NCBI RefSeq assembly: GCF_019793435.1
Contig: NZ_JAILYH010000026.1
Location: 1 to 64,000, forward strand
Source of the DNA: Rhizobium redzepovicii
Lineage (GTDB): Bacteria; Pseudomonadota; Alphaproteobacteria; Rhizobiales; Rhizobiaceae
Direction: 5' to 3'
Length of the DNA stretch: 64,000 nucleotides
Shown: piece after piece, positions 58,074-64,000 of the stretch
Layout: the number at the start of each line of letters is the position of its first letter
Position numbering within the stretch: position 1 is the first letter of the stretch
The notes under the pieces: model-generated
The model's input: the letters and a program-made list of their open reading frames with translations, nothing else
The model's database searches: none
What the model was told of the DNA's origin: nothing
Position numbers and translations under genes: made by a program

Positions 58074-59201
58074 TCAATCCTCCCGCAGGGTGAAGACCGC
58101 GCAAGGATCGGCGATGCCGCGCAGGGTATGCTCTCCGAGCGGCATCAAGGGCGTCCCCGTGTTGGCCGCCACCGCGCCTGAGATCAGCACAGTTCGGCCG
58201 AGCGGCTTGCAGAGCCCTTCCAGCCGGCTGACCAGGTTGACCGCAGGGCCGATGGCGGTAAAGTCCAGCCGGTCGGCCGCGCCGATATTGCCCCACAGAA
58301 TCTCGCCGAAATGCAGCGCCGCGCCGAACGGCAACGGTGCCAGCCCCTGCGCCTGGCGCACCTGGTCGAGATGAACCATGCCGGCGCGGCTGGCGGCGAC
58401 CGCCCGCAATGCGGCCTCGCAGGCCTCCCGGTCTCCTTCGATCGCTCCGCCAGAAGCCGCCGTCACCGGAAAGATCGCCAGCACGCCGTCACCGATGAAT
58501 TTCAGCACCTCGCCGCCGAAGGCGTGCACTGCGCCTGCGACGCGGTCGAAATAGGCGTCCAGCGCGGTGATCATCTGGTGAGGATCGGTCACCTCGGAGA
58601 GCGCGGTGAAATCGCGCAGATCGGCGCAAAGAAGAGCGGCTCGGATGGTCTCGCCGGTGCCGCGGGCTAGCGCGCCGGCCTGCACTCGGGCCGCACTGCG
58701 CCGGCCGAGATAGGCTTCGAGGAGCGCGGCCCGCGCCTCCCGCGCAGCAAGTGCGGCAAGCGGCGCAGCGGCAAAACGCGCGACCTCGCGCAGCAGGCTG
58801 ATCGCGGCCGGGCCGAATGCGCTGTTTCCTGCCCCGCTGGCAACCCCCGCCCAGCCGAGCAGCGGGCCGTCCGATGCCTGATTATCCTGTGCTGGCCCGA
58901 TCCTGGTCTCCCACACCGGCCCCAGCCCGGCCAGCCACTCGCGCCCGGCTTCGCTCTGCGGAGTGGCGGCAAAGGCCAATGCCTCGATGACCGCCTCGGT
59001 CTCGGCCCGCCACAGCCAGGTGCGCCGCGCGATGATCGGATGCGGCACCGATAGCGTCAGCGCGCCGCCCGAAAGCGGCAGGCCCTCAGCCAAAAGCCGG
59101 CGCCCGAGCTCGGCCAGAAACCGTTCGGGACCGGGCGAGGCACCGGCCTCGTCAACCAGCCAGGCAAGGGGAGACGGCAGATCCATGCTGCAACATGACA
59201 C
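58074..59201 (-). CDS. Class III adenylate/guanylate cyclase
   Basis: A 375-residue cyclase. The N-terminal half (about 1-180) is a helical/GAF-like input region rich in Ala. The C-terminal class III domain has LLCADLRDFTALSE with the first metal Asp, KFIGDGVLAIFP with the second, then HFGEILWGNIGAADRLDFTA and NLVSRLE with the transition-state Asn and Arg. No membrane segment is present. The start may be the ATG at 59201 or an ATG at 59186. It stands alone upstream of the ArsR operon. cAMP production is probable. Confidence 0.88.
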   Translation of the reverse strand: MSCCSMDLPSPLAWLVDEAGASPGPERFLAELGRRLLAEGLPLSGGALTLSVPHPIIARRTWLWRAETEAVIEALAFAATPQSEAGREWLAGLGPVWETRIGPAQDNQASDGPLLGWAGVASGAGNSAFGPAAISLLREVARFAAAPLAALAAREARAALLEAYLGRRSAARVQAGALARGTGETIRAALLCADLRDFTALSEVTDPHQMITALDAYFDRVAGAVHAFGGEVLKFIGDGVLAIFPVTAASGGAIEGDREACEAALRAVAASRAGMVHLDQVRQAQGLAPLPFGAALHFGEILWGNIGAADRLDFTAIGPAVNLVSRLEGLCKPLGRTVLISGAVAANTGTPLMPLGEHTLRGIADPCAVFTLRED

Positions 59202-59380
59202 CGCCCCGGGACGTCCGCAAGGATGCCTTCAGGAGCCTATCGACACCTTGAGCCCTTCCTGCGCAGACAATTCCTGTCGCGAACCTTCCATCACGGGGAA
59301 AAGCGAAAAATAACGCTTTAAACTTGCGCCGTTTTGATTTCATTATGCGGCCGTTCGTCATCGTGTGATTGAGGGGTACG

Positions 59381-59605
59381 ATGGGCACGATATTCTGGCC
59401 GAAAGATCCGCTGGATGGGAATGACATGACGCTGCTGACGTCGATCCTTCGGCGGTGGTGCGAAAGGTATCAGGTCGAGCTGACGGCGGAGGAAAGCAGC
59501 CGCAAGGCAAAGGAACTCGTCGAATGGTTCGAATTCGGCGTCAAGGATCCGATCGAGCTCGCCGAACTGATCGACGACAAGCACTGGCTCGTCAGCAGGA
59601 TCTGA
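59381..59605 (+). CDS. Small hypothetical protein (74 aa)
   Basis: A 74-residue soluble protein (MGTIFWPKDPLDGNDMTLLT ... DDKHWLVSRI). The helical middle, RWCERYQVELTAEESSRKAK, contains a single Cys. GAGGGG precedes the ATG at 59381; an internal ATG at 59426 is a weaker choice. It resembles short uncharacterised rhizobial proteins. It is convergent with the small exported protein gene, with a terminator between them. Confidence 0.6.
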   Translation: MGTIFWPKDPLDGNDMTLLTSILRRWCERYQVELTAEESSRKAKELVEWFEFGVKDPIELAELIDDKHWLVSRI

Positions 59606-59631
59606 CACACGGGCTGCGGAAATTTCATAGG

Positions 59632-59660
59632 AAAAGGCCGGGCGAAACATCGCACCGGCC
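59632..59660 (-). terminator. Rho-independent terminator for the minus-strand gene
   Basis: On the minus strand GGCCGG (59660-59655) pairs with CCGGCC (59641-59636) around a 13-base loop and is followed by TTTT. It lies 29 bases after the stop of the exported GCG_CRPN-type gene and can also act between the convergent genes. Confidence 0.65.
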
Positions 59661-59688
59661 CTCGTCAACTTGGCTCTAACCAAGGCTT

Positions 59689-60009
59689 TTAGTCATCATC
59701 CCGCCAGCGACGGTCGCGATCCCAGCGCCGCTCATGGCTCCAGCGCGGGCCGTCCCAATCGCGGTGACGTCGCTCCCAGCCCCAACGCGGCGGGCCACCG
59801 TAAAATGCCACCGGCGGCGGGCGTCGCCAATTCGGCCGGCATTCACCCCAGCGGGTCAGATGCCAGCCGCGGCCGCACGCATAGTCGACCTTCGTGACAT
59901 CGCTTGTGGCTTTGCTCTGGACATTGATTGTCCCCATCGGCATTGCCTCAGCCGTGCCGATCGAGAGGCTGCCAGCGAGCAAGGCAGCCGCGATAGAAAG
60001 TGCCTTCAT
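59689..60009 (-). CDS. Exported small Arg/Trp-rich protein (GCG_CRPN type)
   Basis: A 106-residue exported protein. Signal peptide MKALSIAAALLAGSLSIGTA, then a mature part with the motif GRGWHLTRWGECRP, known as the GCG_CRPN prefix domain with two cysteines. A basic tail rich in Arg, Trp, Asp and Pro follows (RRHRDWDGPRWSHERRWDRD). The start is the ATG at 60009; a longer frame begins at 60054. Members occur in Rhizobiales as small secreted proteins of unknown role. It is followed by a clear terminator. Confidence 0.75.
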   Translation of the reverse strand: MKALSIAAALLAGSLSIGTAEAMPMGTINVQSKATSDVTKVDYACGRGWHLTRWGECRPNWRRPPPVAFYGGPPRWGWERRHRDWDGPRWSHERRWDRDRRWRDDD

Positions 60010-60192
60010 CGAAAACTCCATTTCATCCAGCCGCCCTGATCTTATGGCCGCCAAATTGAACTGGAGATGAACTGCACGTTCATGTTTAGACGAGAAAAAC
60101 CAGCGTTTTCGGACGCCCGATCAGGGTATCGCCGCACCGCTTTTCCCGCGGCGTCAAGCGCTTGCGGGCGCCCGCTGCCCGTAAAAAATCGT

Positions 60193-60639
60193 TCATGTTC
60201 TGCCGTGAAAACTGTCAGGACCGGGATCGCGCCCGGCGGCGACCTCGGTCAGCCGTCCAAGGTAGTGCGCCCAGCCTTCTGCATGGCCGGCGCATTGATC
60301 GGCGCTCGGCAGGCCGCTATGGGTGAGTCGCAGCAGCGTTCCGTCTCCTTGCTCGATCAGGTCGATCTCGACCAGGCTCGACCCCGGCGGAACCACCTCG
60401 CTGCCGTCCCAGCCGAAGCTATAGGCAAGGCGATGAACCGGCACCACCTCGCGAAACGAGCCGCGCGCAAAACGAGCGCCGGTGACGTTGACGAGGTAGA
60501 GCCCGCCCGGCTGCGGCTCGACCTGAGCCTCGGTTCCCATCCAGCGCAGAATCTTTTCCGGGTCGGTCATCAGCGCAAACACCGCGGCCGGCGGCGCCGC
60601 GATATGCGCCTCGCGGTGAACGACGAGGGGATCTTGCAT
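60193..60639 (-). CDS. SRPBCC (AHSA1/START-like) domain protein
   Basis: A 148-residue single-domain SRPBCC protein: HREAHIAAPPAAVFALMTDPEKILRWMG (the family entry helix, long and partly Ala-rich), GGLYLVNVTGARFARGSF and the closing helix HAEGWAHYLGRLTEVAAG. GGGAGAGAGAC precedes the ATG. Such proteins bind hydrophobic ligands, and the role here is unknown. No ArsR gene is adjacent, unlike many AHSA1 relatives. Confidence 0.85.
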   Translation of the reverse strand: MQDPLVVHREAHIAAPPAAVFALMTDPEKILRWMGTEAQVEPQPGGLYLVNVTGARFARGSFREVVPVHRLAYSFGWDGSEVVPPGSSLVEIDLIEQGDGTLLRLTHSGLPSADQCAGHAEGWAHYLGRLTEVAAGRDPGPDSFHGRT

Positions 60640-60870
60640 GTCTCTCTCCCATGGTTGTCATGGCCTGCCCTCGCCTCCGGCGGGATCAGCGGGTCATGCT
60701 GTGTAGATTGGGTGTCCTCATCGGAATCATGTAGGCAAACGTGTACGTTCAGCAAGGGCGCTCGGGGCGTCATCCTCATATTGCGGACACAGGTAGCCGC
60801 TGCTCCTTGCACATTGCAGAAAGCATTTCGCCCTATTGCCAGCCCGCCGCCTTGCCCCTATTGTCCCCGC

Positions 60871-61008
60871 CGTTCTCAGGGCGGGGTGAAAGTCCCTACC
60901 GGCGGTATGCAGTTTCGATTGCGAGCCCGCGAGCGCCTTCTTAAGGAAGGGTCAGCAGATCAGGTGAGATGCCTGAGCCGACGGTCATAGTCCGGATGAA
61001 AGAGAACG
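60871..61008 (+). ncRNA. FMN riboswitch (RFN element)
   Basis: All conserved blocks are present in order: GTTCTCAGGGCGGGGTGAAA, GTCCCTACCGGCGGTA, AGCCCGCGAGCG, GGTCAGCAGATC, GAGCCGACGGT and AGTCCGGATG, closed by GAGAAC pairing with GTTCTC. A short GC-rich hairpin region (61011-61050) and AAAGGAG before the ATG follow. With no T-run, control by ribosome-site masking is more likely than termination. The 230 bases upstream (60640-60870) hold no gene and should contain the promoter. Confidence 0.95.
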
Positions 61009-61089
61009 TGCGTTCCTGCCGCCCTTGCGGCTGTCGGGGACGTTCGTGATCGCCTTGGGTGATGTGTCTGTTCGCCAAAGGAGATTACC

Positions 61090-61524
61090 ATGACACCCAC
61101 CCGCTACGCCTTTATCAAAGCCAGCTGGCACGCCGACATCGTCGACCGCGCCCTTGACGGCTTCTACCAACTCGTGCCGCCCGAGCAGGTCGATGTGTTC
61201 GATGTTCCCGGCGCCTTCGAAATGCCGCTGCTTTCCCGCGATCTTGCCGCAACCGGGCGCTATGCCGCCGTCGTTGCCGCCGCTTTCGTCGTCGACGGCG
61301 GAATTTACCGCCATGAATTCGTCGCCCAGGCCGTGGTCGACGGGCTGATGCGCGCCGGCATGGATACCGGCGTGCCGGTGCTGTCGGTTTCGCTGACGCC
61401 GCACCAATATCAGGAAACCGACCACCACAAGCAGATCTACCGGGCACACTTCGTCGAGAAAGGGCGGGAGGCCGCAAAGGCCGCGCTGACGATCGGGAAG
61501 ACACGCGCCGCTCTTGCCGCGTAG
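61090..61524 (+). CDS. ribH2: 6,7-dimethyl-8-ribityllumazine synthase, type II
   Basis: A 144-residue lumazine synthase of the RibH2 type known from Brucella and Mesorhizobium. Recognisable pieces are FIKASWHADIVDRALDGFY, FDVPGAFEMPLLSRDLAATG (with the family Gly-Ala-Phe-Glu), AAAFVVDGGIYRHEFVAQAV and VLSVSLTPHQYQETDHH, where His side chains replace the typical RibH1 motif. It condenses 5-amino-6-ribitylamino-uracil with 3,4-dihydroxy-2-butanone 4-phosphate. The start at 61090 has AAAGGAG upstream, and an FMN riboswitch precedes it. Rhizobia also carry a housekeeping ribH1, so this copy likely serves flavin-limited conditions. Confidence 0.93.
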   Translation: MTPTRYAFIKASWHADIVDRALDGFYQLVPPEQVDVFDVPGAFEMPLLSRDLAATGRYAAVVAAAFVVDGGIYRHEFVAQAVVDGLMRAGMDTGVPVLSVSLTPHQYQETDHHKQIYRAHFVEKGREAAKAALTIGKTRAALAA

Positions 61525-61687
61525 CAAGGCTGATCCGCTGAAACCGAGGCGGCGGAACCGATCCCGCCGTCTTCATCAGGCCAATTCCGACAGAATAATT
61601 GATTCGACGCCCTCGCCGCGCTGTGGTCCACTCGACCCCGACATGTATCGCCATTCTTAACGCATCCACAACCTCAAGGAGCTGAAG

Positions 61688-62377
61688 ATGAGCAATGCAA
61701 TGCGCAGTGAACCCCCTATCGAAAATCCGAAAACACGGCCCGTCGACACCAAGCTCGAAGTGGTCGTCATCCCCGTTTCCGACGTCGACCGCGCCAAACG
61801 TTTTTACGACGGCCTCGGCTGGCGGCTCGACGCCGACTTCGCCAGTGATGCCGATTTCCGGGTGATCCAGTTCACCCCGCCCGGCTCCGGCTGCGCGATC
61901 ATTTTCGGCAAGAACATAACCGCAGCCGCACCCGGCTCCGCCCAGGGGCTCTACCTCATCGTCTCCGACATCGAGGCCGCCCGTCGCGATCTCATCGCCC
62001 GTGGCGTCGAGGTCAGCGACGTGTTCCATGACGCTGCCGGCGTCTATGCCGGCAAGGACGAACCCTATCTCTTCGGACGGCTGAGGCTCGCCGGCCGCGA
62101 TCCCGATCACCGCAGCTATCGCTCCTTCGCCTCGTTCAAGGATCCCGACGGCAACGGCTGGCTTTTCCAGGAAGTCACCCAGCGCCTGCCCGGACGCATC
62201 GACGCCGACGAGACGGCCTTTGCGACCTCGAGCGACCTTGCGTCAGCGCTGCGCCGCGCGGCCATCGCCCACGGCGAACACGAGAAACGCAACGGCGGCA
62301 AACACGACGAGAACTGGCCGGATTGGTACGCCGAATACATGGTCAGCGAACGGGCCGGCCGGGAGCTGCCGTTATAG
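61688..62377 (+). CDS. VOC-superfamily (glyoxalase/bleomycin-resistance fold) protein
   Basis: A 229-residue protein. The VOC domain (VVVIPVSDVDRAKRFYDGLG, then VIQFTPPGSGCAIIFGKNIT and FKDPDGNGWLFQEVTQRLPG) covers the first two thirds. The C-terminal extension (HEKRNGGKHDENWPDWYAEY) is typical of longer family members. CAAGGAGCTGAAG precedes the ATG. Metal-dependent chemistry on small substrates is expected, but the substrate is unknown. It stands alone. Confidence 0.87.
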   Translation: MSNAMRSEPPIENPKTRPVDTKLEVVVIPVSDVDRAKRFYDGLGWRLDADFASDADFRVIQFTPPGSGCAIIFGKNITAAAPGSAQGLYLIVSDIEAARRDLIARGVEVSDVFHDAAGVYAGKDEPYLFGRLRLAGRDPDHRSYRSFASFKDPDGNGWLFQEVTQRLPGRIDADETAFATSSDLASALRRAAIAHGEHEKRNGGKHDENWPDWYAEYMVSERAGRELPL

Positions 62378-62552
62378 ATGGCGGTAAAGGACGCAGACGC
62401 TGGTCGCGTCTGTGTTCCCTCTTAATAATGCTGCAGTCCGCTTGCCTTTCGCTTGCCGCTCAAGGCCAGGCGAAGGACAATAGGAGGCCACACGGCACGT
62501 CTTTCATTGTCTCTCGCTTCACCCCGAGCGAAAGCGCCGGCAAGCCACCCCA

Positions 62553-63329
62553 TTATCGGTCAAACATATCCCGCCACTGCTTTTCTCCAATCATGCAGTC
62601 TGTCGCCGGCACAGCCCCGGCAATTCTCTGCACCGTTGCCGGCGGGGAAAGGCCGCTGATCTCCAGCACCAGCTTGCGGCGCACGGCAACGGCGAAATCC
62701 TCGATCTTGCGCACCGGCAGCACGAAGGCGCCAGGGCCGCCGATCACGCAGTCGGCGTAATATGTGTCGAGCCCGTTGGGGGCATCGGAGGGCCTCAGCA
62801 TGATGGCAAGGCCGTTGATGATCATGCCGGCTTCAACCGCCTTGTCGCGCGCCGGTGTAACCGGATTGCCGGAATTGTTCGGGCCGTCGCCGGAGACGTC
62901 GATCACCTCCCGCCGACCCTGAAACGGGCTGGTCATGATCATGCTGGCGCCCTGGCCGATCGCTGTGGATATCGAAGTGCGCCGTTGCGTGGCGATCGGC
63001 CGGGCTTCGATCTTGCCGGCAAAGGCGATCGCGTCCTCTTCCGTCTCGATCACCTGCCAGTCGATCACCGAATCCTGGACGACGTAGCCTGCCCATTCGA
63101 AATAGCTGATGGCAATGCGCCCGGTCAGACCGCCCCTCACCGCATTAAGGAATTCCTGGTGCTTGAGCGCCTCGACATACCCCTCGCGCTGAATGCCGAT
63201 CTCTTCGAAATCCATCGACCGCGAGGTGTCGACGGCGAGCACGAGGCTGACGTCAACCTCGTTCGTCCCCGCCTGTGCTGCCGGGACGAGGCCGGAAAGC
63301 CCCATGAGCACCGCAACTGTCGTCAGCAT
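62553..63329 (-). CDS. Exported DUF1194 (VWA-like) protein
   Basis: A 258-residue protein with a signal peptide (MLTTVAVLMGLSGLVPAAQA) and a von Willebrand A-like domain. The MIDAS motif appears as AVDTSRSMD (DxSxS) and a later VIDVSGDGPNN supplies the conserved Thr/Asp region. DUF1194 is found in many Rhizobiales as a secreted VWA-like protein of unknown partner. The start is the ATG at 63329. The gap 62378-62552 holds only a GGCCACACGGCAC repeat fragment. Confidence 0.85.
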   Translation of the reverse strand: MLTTVAVLMGLSGLVPAAQAGTNEVDVSLVLAVDTSRSMDFEEIGIQREGYVEALKHQEFLNAVRGGLTGRIAISYFEWAGYVVQDSVIDWQVIETEEDAIAFAGKIEARPIATQRRTSISTAIGQGASMIMTSPFQGRREVIDVSGDGPNNSGNPVTPARDKAVEAGMIINGLAIMLRPSDAPNGLDTYYADCVIGGPGAFVLPVRKIEDFAVAVRRKLVLEISGLSPPATVQRIAGAVPATDCMIGEKQWRDMFDR

Positions 63330-63437
63330 CGGTAAATCCCCGCGCCATCCAAGCCAGCGAACTCTAACACAGCTTGATCGAGGAAGGACGCGCAGCCGCG
63401 TGCACGGCTTCAATTTTCGGTGATGGCATCGGGCGCC

Positions 63438-64000
63438 TCAATGCAGGGGAAGCCACAAGGGGGTCTTCCACGCCTTCAGCGCCTCGAGAAAGACCTGCAG
63501 GCGCAAGGGCAGGAAGCGGCGTGTCGGATAGACCGCATGCACGAATATCTCCTCGGACGACCAGTCCGGCAAGAGGCGGATGAGCTCGCCTCTTCTGATC
63601 TGATCGTCGCAATAGGTAGAAGGCAGCAGGCCGATGCCGTGTCCGCGATAGGTGAAGGCGCTCACCGCTTCGAAATCCCGGCTCGATACCGGCCCCGACA
63701 CCTGCTGGCGGACCGATTTGCGGCCGCTGACGAGATGCCATTCCGCTTCGCCGTTACGGCCGTTCAGCAGCACGCACTGATGATCCTTCAGGTCTTCGGG
63801 CTTCGAGGGAGGCGCCCTGCCCTTCATATAGTCCGGCGCCGCGACCAGATAGCGCACGCTCTTTCCGAGCCGCTGCGCGACGATCGACGAATCCTTGAGT
63901 TCGCCGAAGCGGATGCCGAGATCGATATTCTCGGCGATCAGATCGAGGAACAGGTTGGTGACGAAGAGATCGATCCGGATTTCGGGATAGGTCTTCAGGA
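63438..64000 (-). CDS. LysR-family transcriptional regulator, 5' end outside the window
   Basis: The frame is open from the window edge (64000) down to 63438 and encodes the effector-binding domain of a LysR regulator: KTYPEIRIDLFVTNLFLDLI, NIDLGIRFGELKDSSIVAQR, YLVAAPDYMKGRAPPS and GHGIGLLPSTYC, with the end RRFLPLRLQVFLEALKAWKT. The N-terminal DNA-binding domain lies beyond the window. Confidence 0.9.
   Translation of the reverse strand, partial: LKTYPEIRIDLFVTNLFLDLIAENIDLGIRFGELKDSSIVAQRLGKSVRYLVAAPDYMKGRAPPSKPEDLKDHQCVLLNGRNGEAEWHLVSGRKSVRQQVSGPVSSRDFEAVSAFTYRGHGIGLLPSTYCDDQIRRGELIRLLPDWSSEEIFVHAVYPTRRFLPLRLQVFLEALKAWKTPLWLPLH

Noticed and set aside
1..64000. CRISPR arrays, tRNA or rRNA genes, phage or conjugative modules
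   Set aside because: No regularly spaced repeats, no tRNA cloverleaf or rRNA segments, and no integrase, capsid or relaxase proteins were seen; the only mobile DNA is dead IS66 and IS3-type debris.

Overview
The window reads as chromosomal or large-replicon DNA of a fast-growing rhizobium of the Rhizobium leguminosarum / etli type. The evidence is the high GC with strong G/C third positions, a short second FtsZ, many palindromic intergenic repeats of the rhizobial mosaic (RIME-like) kind, alphaproteobacterial general-stress promoters, a UgpC/MalK-type sugar ABC operon with a ROK regulator, an FMN riboswitch before a type II lumazine synthase, and a rhizopine-like MocDEF oxygenase set. The species is inferred, not proven.

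Layout. 1-2.6 kb: broken genes (a secreted Cys-rich protein with an in-frame amber codon and two facing gene fragments), then ftsZ2. 2.9-7.2 kb: an XRE regulator divergent from an SDR enzyme, a pair of divergent general-stress promoters serving three tiny hydrophilic proteins, an SRPBCC protein and a DJ-1/PfpI protein. 7.4-12.0 kb: a LacI-type regulator followed by a tight operon for a fatty-acid-hydroxylase-like protein, a Rieske ferredoxin, a ferredoxin reductase and a TIM-barrel isomerase, matching the MocD/MocE/MocF logic of rhizopine demethylation. 12.2-18.9 kb: the most striking locus, a six-gene operon that joins a GGDEF-EAL protein to a Cache-HAMP-PP2C phosphatase and two kinase/STAS pairs, one of which is degenerate and has its STAS domain fused to a SAM methyltransferase.

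18.9-26.9 kb is an accessory, remnant-rich stretch. It holds repeats, a Gly-rich secreted protein, an orphan Imm26/HocA-family gene, an internally inverted IS66 remnant, an unknown 254-aa protein, a large MHYT-PAS-PAS-GGDEF-EAL protein, a RibD-C remnant and an IS3-type remnant. 26.9-31.1 kb: a GFA protein and a LysR-alcohol dehydrogenase-MFS group. 31.3-39.4 kb: a sugar ABC transporter operon ending in a GH42 beta-galactosidase, divergent from its probable ROK repressor. 39.6-51.2 kb: a cupin, a DUF4168 protein, a monooxygenase-fold protein, an EamA exporter with a MocR-type regulator, a CHASE4 sensor kinase with a receiver protein, a GNAT, a phosphotriesterase-like enzyme, a beta-propeller/HTH pair and a DUF899 pair.

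51.3-64.0 kb: a PPP phosphatase, an LLM flavoprotein, an AraC regulator, a phytanoyl-CoA-dioxygenase-like enzyme, a LysR regulator, an ArsR-MFS operon with a triple TTTGCAAA operator, an adenylate cyclase, small proteins, a riboswitch-controlled ribH2, a VOC protein, a DUF1194 protein and a truncated LysR at the edge. Second-messenger and partner-switching signalling is over-represented: two c-di-GMP proteins, one cyclase and two STAS modules. No tRNA, rRNA or CRISPR array was seen.
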